The notes beneath the pieces are model-generated. The model did no database searches and was not told where the DNA came from. It was given only the letters and a program-made list of their open reading frames with translations. A program made the position numbers and the translations under genes. A stretch of DNA of 33,310 nt from Nosocomiicoccus massiliensis (lineage in GTDB: Bacteria > Bacillota > Bacilli > Staphylococcales > Salinicoccaceae), in the NCBI RefSeq assembly GCF_000438455.1, contig NZ_CAVG010000144.1, forward strand, positions 1 through 33,310, written 5' to 3'. Numbering within the stretch: position 1 is the stretch's first letter; every line of letters begins with the position of its first letter. Shown one piece after another: positions 16,467 through 24,061 of the stretch.

Positions 16467-16493
16467 CCATCACCTCCTAAAAAGTGTAAGCGA

Positions 16494-17291
16494 CTAGACC
16501 GCTCCAAATACTTGACGTGATTCAACCGCTTCACCATCAAAGTAAATACAAATTCGGTGACCACAAACGTTTTGTATTTGTAAGTCCATGTCGTATATAT
16601 CTCTCAAAATATCTTCTTGGATGACTTCATCTTTAGTGCCAGATATTTTTAATTTACCATCTTTTAATGCTGCGATATTATCTGAGTAACACGATGCAAA
16701 ATTAATATCGTGAATGACGATAATAATCGTCTTATTTTTATCGCGACATAATCGACGTAAGATTTGCATAATTTGAACTGAGTGTTTCATATCTAAGTTG
16801 TTGAGTGGTTCATCTAAAAATATATATTCAGTATCTTGAGCAATTGTCATAGCGATAAACGCGCGTTGACGCTGCCCACCAGATAACTCATCAATCATAC
16901 GATGTTGTAAATCTTGAAGTCCCATATATTTAATTGCTTCGTCGATTTTTTCGTTATCTTCTTGTTTTAAACGCCCTTTACAATACGGGTATCGACCAAA
17001 TGCGATAAGCTCTCGCACTGTAATGTTTAAATTTAAATGGTTACTCTGTTTTAAAATCGATATCTTTTTAGCGAGCTCGTTGTCCGGTTTTGTAAATAAA
17101 TTCTCACCTTCTAACAATACTTCACCACTGTTTTTATCCATTAAACGAGTGACCATCGAGATCACTGTACTTTTACCGGCACCATTCGGTCCGATTAAAG
17201 ACAGAAGTTTCCCTTTTTCTATATCGAGTGACACGTTATCGACAACTTTTTTGTTACCATACGCTTTAGAAAGACCTTTAATTTGTATCAA
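16494..17291 (-). CDS. sstC: Siderophore ABC transporter ATPase SstC
   Basis: The cytoplasmic ATPase that powers SstAB. The 265 aa contain Walker A GPNGAGKST (about residues 34-42), a Q-loop, the ABC signature LSGGQRQR (about 136-143) and Walker B YIFLDEP (about 155-161), followed by the His switch VIHD. This is typical of the FepC/FhuC class. The start is TTG at 17291, whose last bases form the sstB stop (TTGA). AGGAGG lies 8 nt upstream, which supports this rare start and implies coupled translation. The transporter may also serve other binding proteins. Confidence 0.93.
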   Translation of the reverse strand: MIQIKGLSKAYGNKKVVDNVSLDIEKGKLLSLIGPNGAGKSTVISMVTRLMDKNSGEVLLEGENLFTKPDNELAKKISILKQSNHLNLNITVRELIAFGRYPYCKGRLKQEDNEKIDEAIKYMGLQDLQHRMIDELSGGQRQRAFIAMTIAQDTEYIFLDEPLNNLDMKHSVQIMQILRRLCRDKNKTIIIVIHDINFASCYSDNIAALKDGKLKISGTKDEVIQEDILRDIYDMDLQIQNVCGHRICIYFDGEAVESRQVFGAV

Positions 17292-18250
17292 GCCTTACTC
17301 CTCCTTAGCATGAGATAGATGAAGTACACTCCACCTACTAAGTTAATGATAACACTTAGTTCGATGTTATTCTTAAATACGAACTGTACAACCATCTGAC
17401 CAATTAATAAAGCGATAATGCTGATTAATGTGGTTCCTATAATAAGATATAAATGTTTATACGTTTTAAACACTTCATGGGCTAAGTTTACGACGAGTAG
17501 CCCTAAAAACATAATCGGTCCAACAAGTGCAGTCGATGCGGATACGAATATCGCAACGATAATGAGTAGTTTCGAAACTTTTAAGTCGTAGTTCACTCCG
17601 AGGTTGATCGCGTGATCTCTACCGAGCGCCATCACATCGAGCGATGAAAAATCGAGTAGCACGATGATAAGTAACACGATGACGATACCGAGCGTGATAT
17701 AGAGTAACGTTTCATTTATCTTCGTAAATGACCCGAATAACTGTCCTTGTAATATTTGGAAGTCTTCTGGAGAGATTAGCACTTGCATAAATGTTGCTAA
17801 ATTTCCAAAAAACGTTCCAAGTATAATACCGATAAGTAATAGTATGAAGACATTGTTTTTCGTCAATTTAAATAAGAATTTAAATACAAAAACTGTAAAT
17901 ATGACGAGTATTATTAAACTTAAGAAATAATTGTACGCGTCATTAAATAGTAATGGCGAACTGACTCCTGCAATAAATACGATCGCTGTTTGTATAAATA
18001 CATAGACCGAATCTAACCCCATAATCGACGGAGTAATGATTCTATTTTTAACAATCGTCTGGAATACTACCGTTGATACTGCGATTGCAGTTGCAACGAT
18101 AATAATTGCAAACGTACGGAGCATTCTTGACGGTAGTTGATAATGTAAAATCTTAAAATTTATACCGTACAACATATAAAAGGCTATAAGTCCGAGTGCT
18201 ACGACTGATAAAACTATCAGTAGCGTTATATTTTTCTTATTACTATGCAT
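17288..18250 (-). CDS. sstB: Siderophore ABC transporter permease SstB
   Basis: One of two FecCD-type membrane subunits that form the import channel. The 320 aa have about nine or ten hydrophobic segments. The conserved cytoplasmic loop near LGRDHAINLGVNYD is followed by STALVGPIMFLGLLVVNLAH, the family signature that contacts the ATPase. AGGAGGG precedes the ATG. The gene overlaps the end of sstA by 8 nt and the start of sstC by 4 nt, a tightly coupled operon. It is similar to SstA but not identical, so the channel is a heterodimer. Confidence 0.92.
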   Translation of the reverse strand: MHSNKKNITLLIVLSVVALGLIAFYMLYGINFKILHYQLPSRMLRTFAIIIVATAIAVSTVVFQTIVKNRIITPSIMGLDSVYVFIQTAIVFIAGVSSPLLFNDAYNYFLSLIILVIFTVFVFKFLFKLTKNNVFILLLIGIILGTFFGNLATFMQVLISPEDFQILQGQLFGSFTKINETLLYITLGIVIVLLIIVLLDFSSLDVMALGRDHAINLGVNYDLKVSKLLIIVAIFVSASTALVGPIMFLGLLVVNLAHEVFKTYKHLYLIIGTTLISIIALLIGQMVVQFVFKNNIELSVIINLVGGVYFIYLMLRRSKA

Positions 18251-19208
18251 GCTTTACCCTCCTATAAATCATAAATAGGAAGATTGCACTACCAAATACA
18301 GCGATGACGAGTCCAACAGACACTTCATATGGGTAAATAATCACACGGCCGATGATGTCACAAACCATAACGAATATCCCACCGAGTGTTGCGGTTAAGA
18401 AAATCGTACTGCGTAAATGATCCCCTCTAAAAATAGAGACGATGTTCGGAACGATTAACCCTAAAAATGGAAGCATACCAACTGTTACAACGACAATTGC
18501 TGTAATCGCAGCGGTAATAAATAGTCCAATATTTACGACACGCTTATAATTCAGACCTAAGTTTTTAGAGAAATCTTCTCCCATACCAGCAACTGTAAAC
18601 TGATGTGCATAAAAAATTGCTAATAGCAATAACGGAATACTAATATATAAAATCTCGTATCGCCCAGTGACTAGCGTAGAGAAACTCCCGTGCATCCACG
18701 CTCCGATGGATTGTAAATTATTCGTTCTAAGTGCTAAAAACGTCCCGATACTCGAAACAACCCCACCGAGCATAATACCGATCAGTGGAACGAAAATGAT
18801 ATCTTTAAATTTAATACGTGTAATAATCTGCATGAAGATTAACGTCCCGATAAGTGATAGCGCAGTTGCAAATGATAATTTCATTAACATACTCGCTGCC
18901 GGGAAAAATATCATTCCGATTAAAATACCGAGTTGCGCCCATTCCATCGTCCCTGCTGTCGTCGGTGATACGAACTTGTTACGCGTAAGCTGTTGCATAA
19001 TTAAACCAGATGTCGCAAGAGCAGCACCTGCAATGATAATTGATACAGTACGCGGTATTCTACTATGTAATAAAACTGTCTTTTGTTGCTCATTTAAATT
19101 AAATATATCTGATAAAGGCAAACTACTGACTCCAACAAAAAGAGAAAGTATCGATACTAATATGAGCACAATAATTAGTATGTCAAGCCTAAATAATTTC
19201 TTCATCAT
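18243..19208 (-). CDS. sstA: Siderophore ABC transporter permease SstA
   Basis: The first gene of the sst operon, encoding a FecCD-type permease of 321 aa with about nine or ten membrane helices. An N-terminal RIPRTVSIIIAGAALATSGL motif and the later GLNYKRVVNIG ... GMLPFLGLIVPNIVSIFRG loop are typical of iron-siderophore permeases. Two adjacent ATG codons open the gene; AGGCGG is 6 nt before the first. Upstream lie a near-consensus Fur box and a good promoter, so the operon should be transcribed only when iron is scarce. Confidence 0.93.
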   Translation of the reverse strand: MMKKLFRLDILIIVLILVSILSLFVGVSSLPLSDIFNLNEQQKTVLLHSRIPRTVSIIIAGAALATSGLIMQQLTRNKFVSPTTAGTMEWAQLGILIGMIFFPAASMLMKLSFATALSLIGTLIFMQIITRIKFKDIIFVPLIGIMLGGVVSSIGTFLALRTNNLQSIGAWMHGSFSTLVTGRYEILYISIPLLLLAIFYAHQFTVAGMGEDFSKNLGLNYKRVVNIGLFITAAITAIVVVTVGMLPFLGLIVPNIVSIFRGDHLRSTIFLTATLGGIFVMVCDIIGRVIIYPYEVSVGLVIAVFGSAIFLFMIYRRVKHA

Positions 19209-19223
19209 GTGAATCCGCCTAAT

Positions 19224-19238
19224 TGATAATCATTCTCA
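19224..19238. promoter_or_regulatory. Fur box of the sst operon
   Basis: TGATAATCATTCTCA matches the 7-1-7 Fur motif TGATAATNATTATCA at 13 of 14 defined positions. It lies between the -10 and the sstA start, so bound Fur would block transcription. Iron regulation of sstABCD by Fur is established in S. aureus. Confidence 0.85.
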
Positions 19239-19255
19239 TTGAATTTCTATTTATC

Positions 19256-19283
19256 ATTATACTACACGATTCTCTATTTACAA
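19256..19283 (-). promoter_or_regulatory. Promoter of sstABCD
   Basis: On the minus strand -35 TTGTAA (19278-19283) and -10 TATAAT (19256-19261) are separated by 16 nt. The Fur box begins about 17 nt downstream of the -10. Confidence 0.75.
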
Positions 19284-19295
19284 GCATAATAGATA

Positions 19296-19321
19296 AAAAC
19301 CACTCAAAAATGAGTGGTTTT
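19296..19321 (-). terminator. Terminator of the SDR-like gene
   Basis: AAAACCACTCA (19296-19306) and TGAGTGGTTTT (19311-19321) form an 11-bp stem with an AAAA loop directly after the stop codon, with TTTTTAT following on the minus strand. Confidence 0.85.
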
Positions 19322-19987
19322 TTAATGAATGATGATCGTTTCGTTATTATCATTTGAAATCTCATCATCTAGAATTTTAAAAATAGTCCCAAGTGCATTG
19401 TCGTCGTTTGGATTGAACGAAGCATCTCGTTCAGTCGGACGATAGCTTAGCGTATAAACGTTAAGATCTTCTTTACGAAGCTCGCTTTGTATCGCATGCG
19501 TGAGCCCTTCGATCGCACCGGTAACTGCGTAATATAAATTGTGTTCGAATGTTTCTTCACGTACAGGTTCTACTAGATTGATAATCTTCGTCTCTTTCGT
19601 TTCGATCAGTTGATTGCGTAACGTACGTACTCCAAGGTACGTTCCCCATACGTGTTCGTTCATAACTTCAGTAAATTCATCGTATGAAACGTTGTATACG
19701 TCGTTATCTTCAGTCTCAATGGAGTGTATAAAAATCACACCATTTAAACCGTCGTATGTTGAATCTATTTTATCGACCATATTTAACCAGTCGATTTCTT
19801 TTGCTTGTTCGAGTAAAAATACTTCGTGATGCGCATCACTATATGATTTTAATTCATTGTGTAGCGCTTCGAGTTCATTGTAGTCATTTCCAGATAATAT
19901 TAAATTGTGCCCACGTTTTGCGAGTTCATGTGCCAAACGTTGCCCAATTGCTGTTAAAGCATCTGTAATAATGTACGTCTTTTTCAT
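19322..19987 (-). CDS. Degenerate short-chain dehydrogenase/reductase-like protein
   Basis: The 221-aa protein has the length and Rossmann pattern of the SDR family: MKKTYIITDALTAIGQRLA at the nucleotide end, a VIFIHS strand, and YYAVTGAIEGLTHAI where the active-site helix lies. However, the cofactor loop TGxxxGxG reads TDALTAIG, the catalytic Ser position falls in INLVEPV, and the YxxxK motif lacks its Lys (Y153-AVT-G157). It is therefore unlikely to be a standard NAD(P)H oxidoreductase and may be a binding or regulatory relative. GGAGG lies 7 nt before the ATG and a strong terminator follows. The frame is intact, so it is a kept gene rather than a broken one. Substrate and role are unknown. 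Confidence 0.75.
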   Translation of the reverse strand: MKKTYIITDALTAIGQRLAHELAKRGHNLILSGNDYNELEALHNELKSYSDAHHEVFLLEQAKEIDWLNMVDKIDSTYDGLNGVIFIHSIETEDNDVYNVSYDEFTEVMNEHVWGTYLGVRTLRNQLIETKETKIINLVEPVREETFEHNLYYAVTGAIEGLTHAIQSELRKEDLNVYTLSYRPTERDASFNPNDDNALGTIFKILDDEISNDNNETIIIH

Positions 19988-20024
19988 CTAAGTACCTCCA
20001 TTAGAATGTTCACCATTCTTAGAT
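19986..20024 (-). promoter_or_regulatory. Nested inverted repeats over the SDR ribosome site and start codon
   Basis: ATCTAAG (19986-19992, overlapping the start codon) is complementary to CTTAGAT (20018-20024). AGAATG (20003-20008) pairs with CATTCT (20014-20019) inside it. The two stems compete in part. If the outer stem forms in the mRNA it covers the start and borders the GGAGG; the inner repeat could also be a protein-binding site. Confidence 0.4.
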
Positions 20025-20066
20025 ACTTATTTTACGCCATTCTATTTTTTTCGTCTAGAAATGTAA

Positions 20067-20468
20067 TTACTCTACGACAACTTCATTTTTAGGCATTGTG
20101 TGTAAGCCGTTCGCGTCAACGTGTGAAATAACTTCGTATGTTCCAGCTTCTTCAAACGTATAGTTCAGTTTGTAAAGTCCATTCTCAGTAAATTCACCTT
20201 CGATTTTATCGAGGCTTTCATCGTCTTTTAATACTTCAAATAATACTTTATCTGCATCGTTTACATCTTCATCGTTTGAAGTGACGTGTGCAACGAATTC
20301 AACTTCTTCACCAGCTGTTGCTTTTTCAGGTGTCGTTAACTCAACATCTAAACCAGCAACTTCATCGTGATGCTCGTGCCCTTCCATGTCGTCTTTGTTT
20401 TCGTCATTTCCACATGCTCCAAGTACTAAAACGCTTGATAATACTGCTGCACCTAATAGTTTTTTCAT
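20067..20468 (-). CDS. YtkA-like lipoprotein with His-rich N-terminal segment
   Basis: The 133-aa lipoprotein signal is MKKLLGAAVLSSVLVLGAC (lipobox LGAC). A short acidic/His segment, DDMEGHEHHDE, follows, then a single beta-rich domain of YtkA type (roughly residues 45-133), with TYEVISHVDANGLHTMP near the end. Proteins of this family are surface lipoproteins of unknown role; the His and Met residues could bind a metal such as copper, but that is inference. AAGGGG precedes the ATG. It is divergent from the EamA transporter, and no clear terminator follows it. Confidence 0.7.
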   Translation of the reverse strand: MKKLLGAAVLSSVLVLGACGNDENKDDMEGHEHHDEVAGLDVELTTPEKATAGEEVEFVAHVTSNDEDVNDADKVLFEVLKDDESLDKIEGEFTENGLYKLNYTFEEAGTYEVISHVDANGLHTMPKNEVVVE

Positions 20469-20551
20469 TGATATGTTGCCCCTTATATGTATGATATAAA
20501 TTTAGAATATCATACATTTTTTGTTCTTTATCGCTTAATTATGTATAAATT

Positions 20552-20579
20552 TTGACAAAGATATATACCACTCTATGTG
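20552..20579 (+). promoter_or_regulatory. Possible promoter of the EamA transporter gene
   Basis: A perfect -35 TTGACA (20552-20557) is followed 16 nt later by TATGTG (20574-20579), a weak -10. The coding start is 42 nt further on. Confidence 0.4.
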
Positions 20580-20621
20580 TTACACTATGATAGTAATTTT
20601 AATAATAAAGAAGGTATACAG

Positions 20622-21479
20622 TTGAACAATATAACGAAAGGGATTATCGCTTTAATTATTTCATCTCTTGGTTTTAGTTTAATGTCGCTCTTTGTAAAAT
20701 ATTCTGGCGACTTACCAACAGTACAAAAAGCGTTTTTTAGAAACTTCGTCGCGATGTTGATTGCGCTCGTACTCGTCATTCGCTATAAAGAACCACTGTT
20801 TGGTAAAAAAGAAAACCAAGGATTGCTATTACTGCGTTCAACGCTCGGGTTAATCGGAGTTATCCTTAACTTTTACACACTCGATAAACTCGTCTTAAGT
20901 GACGCAGATATTTTAAACAAGCTCAGTCCGTTCTTTACGATTATTTTATCCGCAATGTTTTTAAAGGAATATATTAGACGATTCCAAATGACATCGATCA
21001 TCATCGCATTCATCGGTGCGATTTTTATTATTAAACCGTCGTTTGAAAGTGCATCGTTCGACGCGTTAGTCGGAGTGCTTGGTGCTCTCGCAGCTGCAGG
21101 AGCGTACACTGTGTTAAGAGTCCTCGGAGATCGTGAGAAATTTTATACCGTCGTATTTTATTTCTCAGGATTTTCAACAGTAGCGTTACTGCCGTTTTTC
21201 ATCTATAACTATGAACCAATGACCGGGGGACAACTTATGTTCCTATTGCTTGCAGGAGTCGCGGCATCAGTAGGACAATTCGGCCTAACGATTGCATACA
21301 GTTACGCACCAGCAAAAGAGATTTCGATATTCTTCTACACGACGATTATATTTACTGCGATGTTTAGCATCATATTCTTTGGAGAATACCCAGATATGCT
21401 ATCGATTATCGGGTACATTATCATCTTCGCAGCAAGTTTCTATATGTACATGAAGAACTTACCGCAAAAACGAACGTAA
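20622..21479 (+). CDS. EamA/DMT-family membrane transporter
   Basis: A 285-aa drug/metabolite transporter-type permease with ten predicted membrane helices in two EamA repeats (about residues 5-130 and 140-275). The first repeat has FRNFVAMLIALVL and SPFFTIILSAMFLKE, the second APAKEISIFFYTTIIFTAMFSIIFFGE. The start is taken as TTG at 20622, because AGAAGG lies 7 nt before it; an ATG 15 codons upstream has no ribosome site and overlaps the promoter region. The substrate cannot be told from sequence; relatives export amino acids or metabolites. A terminator follows, then the repeat array. Confidence 0.85.
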   Translation: MNNITKGIIALIISSLGFSLMSLFVKYSGDLPTVQKAFFRNFVAMLIALVLVIRYKEPLFGKKENQGLLLLRSTLGLIGVILNFYTLDKLVLSDADILNKLSPFFTIILSAMFLKEYIRRFQMTSIIIAFIGAIFIIKPSFESASFDALVGVLGALAAAGAYTVLRVLGDREKFYTVVFYFSGFSTVALLPFFIYNYEPMTGGQLMFLLLAGVAASVGQFGLTIAYSYAPAKEISIFFYTTIIFTAMFSIIFFGEYPDMLSIIGYIIIFAASFYMYMKNLPQKRT

Positions 21480-21496
21480 TATATCTGTTGATGTAG

Positions 21497-21531
21497 AGCG
21501 AGACCATGTTGATACTGGGCCTCGCTTTTTT
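21497..21531 (+). terminator. Terminator of the EamA transporter gene
   Basis: AGCGAG (21497-21502) pairs with CTCGCT (21521-21526), extended by an imperfect CC/GG pair, and is followed by six T. The loop is long, so it is less certain than the others here. Confidence 0.65.
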
Positions 21532-21547
21532 GGTGGAGTTGTTCGGG

Positions 21548-22104
21548 GTTTTTGTTAATTATCTCGATATATCTCATGATTTCAGATATTTTTTGTAAAT
21601 AAGCGGTGGCAGGGAGGTAACTTTTTATCCTAAAAGAATAAAAACATCGTTTAACCAAATTATATTTAACAAAAATTTTGCGTTTTTGTTAGATATCCGG
21701 ACTTATTTAACATATTTCGGTGTTGGCGCCGGGTTTTTGTTAATTATATTTTTTTATCTAACAAAAATGAGGCCGGAACCGGAGTTTTTGTTAATTATCT
21801 CGATATATCTCACACATTCAGACATTTTTTGTTAATAAAAGAAGAAAAACCTGGTTGCGATTTTGTCTTGGCAGCTTCGATAGTAGCTTTTTACCCTAAA
21901 ATAGCTTTAATGCTACTTCACGAAATTATATTTAACAAAAATTTCGGGTTTTTGTTAGATATCCTGATTTATTTAACATATTTCGGTGTTCACGACCTGT
22001 TTTTGTTAATTATATTTTTTTATCTAACAAAAACGAGGCCGGAACCGGAGTTTTTGTTAATTATCTCGATATATCTCACACATTCAGAAAATTTTTGTTA
22101 ATAA
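21548..22104. repeat. Array of a modular non-coding repeat (two full units plus a terminal module)
   Basis: This fills most of the roughly 700-bp gap between two convergent genes. Two units, 21548-21783 (236 bp) and 21784-22049 (266 bp), are followed by a closing 55-bp module at 22050-22104. Each unit has the order alpha (55 bp), a variable spacer, TTTTTAYCCTAAAA, a 21-bp spacer, a 68-bp block, an 8-bp variable block and a 51-bp block. Blocks start at GTTTTTGTTA sites spaced exactly 51 bp apart (21682, 21733, 21784; and 21948, 21999, 22050). TTTTTGTTA and its reverse complement TAACAAAAA recur and form hairpin arms. No credible gene lies inside: open frames here are by-products of the repeats. 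I do not recognise the family. Confidence 0.85.
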
Positions 22105-22145
22105 CCGACCAACCAACAACAGCCACACCCCTCACACAATAAAAA

Positions 22146-22176
22146 AGTCTTTTCATCCTCTAAAGATGAAAAGACT
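22146..22176 (-). terminator. Terminator of recQ
   Basis: AGTCTTTTCATC (22146-22157) and GATGAAAAGACT (22165-22176) form a 12-bp stem with a 7-nt loop. The minus strand continues TTTTTTATT. Confidence 0.88.
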
Positions 22177-22182
22177 CCTCAC

Positions 22183-23952
22183 CTATTTCTTACTATACTC
22201 TTCGACCACTTTTAAAAAGTGTGGGCTGTAATGTTTGAGTTTATAGTTTCCGATGCCGAGCAGTTTAATCATGTCGCCTTTTGTTTCTGGCATCTTTTTT
22301 GCGATTTCCTTTAACGACGCATCTGTAAAAATCTGTGCGGCATCTATATTTCGCGCCAAGGCGAGTTCTTCACGCTTATCTTTTAGTTGCTGATAAAGAG
22401 CCTCGTTAAAGCTAGATTCCGTCGATACGTTTACTTTTTCTTTAAACTGAGTGCGATATGGCACAGTGTAAATCGTTTCTAAATCGTTCAGTACCGCTTC
22501 ACTTTTGCTCACGACGTATAACGTATCATTTTCTAAATGTAAATATCCTCTAAATACTAATTCTTCGATAATATGGTGAATTTCACTCGTTAAGTAGCTC
22601 GATAACTGCCCGAACTGACTGACTTCGGTCAAGCCGGAATCAATAATGTTATCGTTCACTTCACCGCGCAGAATTTGAATGACTTTTTCAGGCGACAGCG
22701 ACACTATTTTAACGAGTGTCATAATAAGTTTCGCTTCCTCAGTCATATCAACTGTACGCGCGTCACTTTTACAGTTTGAACATTCTCCGCACTCTGTCAC
22801 GTATTCATTTTTATCAAAATATTTTACGATAAACGACGACAAGCATTTTGACGTTTCATTGTATTGAATCATTCGGTCTAGTTTTTCACGCATACTTTCT
22901 TTTACATCGTCACTCGCTTGTGATCGGTCGATGAAAAACTGCTGGAGCGCAATGTCTCTCGGGTTCGATAAAAGAATACATTGGCTCATTTTACCGTCAC
23001 GACCCGCACGCCCAATTTCTTGGTAGTAACTTTCTAGGTCTCCGGGTAAATTGTAGTGGATAATGAACCGGATATTCTCTTTATCGATTCCCATACCAAA
23101 GGCGTTCGTTGCAACGATGACCTTGACATCATCTTTTATAAACGCATTTTGATTTTTTTCACGCTCAGACTTCGTAAGTCCAGCGTGGTAAATTCTGTTA
23201 TCAATATTATTATCTGATAAAAAGCCACTGATCTTTTCAGTTTCTTTACGCGTCGCCGCGTATATTATGCCACTTTTGCCTCTATGTTCGTTTAAATAGT
23301 CAACGATAAAACGCTCGCGTTGGAACGTGTCATTGACAATTAACTCTAAATTGTCGCGTTTTACTGATGTTTTATAGACATTCGTCTCATCGATTTCTAA
23401 AAGCTCTATAATGTTTTTCTCAACGTCTTCAGTTGCAGTCGCAGTTAACGCGACTTTTACGGCGTCTCCAATATATTCATTGATGATCGAAATAACGTCT
23501 TGATAACTTGGTCTAAAATCGTGTCCCCATTTTGAAATACAGTGGGCTTCATCGAATGCAACAAGCTGGACATTAATTCTCGAGATAATTTCTAAAAACT
23601 CTTCATTTTTAAAGCGCTCCGGCGCGACATATAATAACTCAATATCCCCATTTAATAATCGTCGCTCGATTAGCGCTTGATCTTTTTTTGTCATGTTTGA
23701 GTTGATATACGCTGCTTTAATTCCTTTATCGACAAGCGCTGTCACTTGGTCTTGCATAAGCGAAATTAACGGTGAAATGACAATCGTCGTACCGTCAAAC
23801 ATTAATGCAGGAACTTGGTAACATAACGATTTCCCCGATCCTGTCGGTAATACTCCTAACGTATTTTGACCGTTTAAAACTGACTGTATAATTTCTTTTT
23901 GCTTTGGTCGAAACGTCTCTAAACCAAATGACTTTTTTAACACAGATTCCAT
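22183..23952 (-). CDS. recQ: ATP-dependent DNA helicase RecQ
   Basis: A 3'-5' DNA helicase for recombination and repair of stalled forks. The 589 aa carry the full three-part design. The helicase core has Walker A TGSGKS (37-42), DEAH (134-137) and GMGIDKENIRFIIHYNLP with a QEIGRAGRDG motif VI. The RQC region has four zinc cysteines (CLSSF ... CGECSNC). The C-terminal HRDC domain spans about residues 515-589. The ATG at 23952 follows GGTGAG; a TTG seven codons upstream has no ribosome site. A TATAAT at 23989-23994 may be its -10. It is monocistronic with its own terminator, and its 3' end faces the repeat array. Confidence 0.96.
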   Translation of the reverse strand: MESVLKKSFGLETFRPKQKEIIQSVLNGQNTLGVLPTGSGKSLCYQVPALMFDGTTIVISPLISLMQDQVTALVDKGIKAAYINSNMTKKDQALIERRLLNGDIELLYVAPERFKNEEFLEIISRINVQLVAFDEAHCISKWGHDFRPSYQDVISIINEYIGDAVKVALTATATEDVEKNIIELLEIDETNVYKTSVKRDNLELIVNDTFQRERFIVDYLNEHRGKSGIIYAATRKETEKISGFLSDNNIDNRIYHAGLTKSEREKNQNAFIKDDVKVIVATNAFGMGIDKENIRFIIHYNLPGDLESYYQEIGRAGRDGKMSQCILLSNPRDIALQQFFIDRSQASDDVKESMREKLDRMIQYNETSKCLSSFIVKYFDKNEYVTECGECSNCKSDARTVDMTEEAKLIMTLVKIVSLSPEKVIQILRGEVNDNIIDSGLTEVSQFGQLSSYLTSEIHHIIEELVFRGYLHLENDTLYVVSKSEAVLNDLETIYTVPYRTQFKEKVNVSTESSFNEALYQQLKDKREELALARNIDAAQIFTDASLKEIAKKMPETKGDMIKLLGIGNYKLKHYSPHFLKVVEEYSKK

Positions 23953-24061
23953 ACAACTCACCCAATCGTCCAACTTTTAAGCTAACTTATTATACATTAA
24001 ATGATTCAAATATTAAAGTGAACTGAACTTTTCTATGAGTTATACGCTCGAGTTTCTTTCT

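Noticed and set aside
21440-21658. 72-aa minus-strand frame at the left edge of the repeat array
   Set aside because: It crosses the EamA gene end, its terminator and the first repeat module; there is no ribosome site or family.
21829-22101. 90-aa plus-strand frame with repeated FLL-I--YLT segments
   Set aside because: The repeated peptide is the translation of the 51-bp monomers. Differences between units are not biased to silent changes, other units have frame-breaking spacers, and there is no ribosome site.
21548-22104. CRISPR array
   Set aside because: The repeated cores differ from copy to copy, spacing between conserved blocks follows a larger unit, the variable blocks are 8-49 bp, and no cas gene is nearby.
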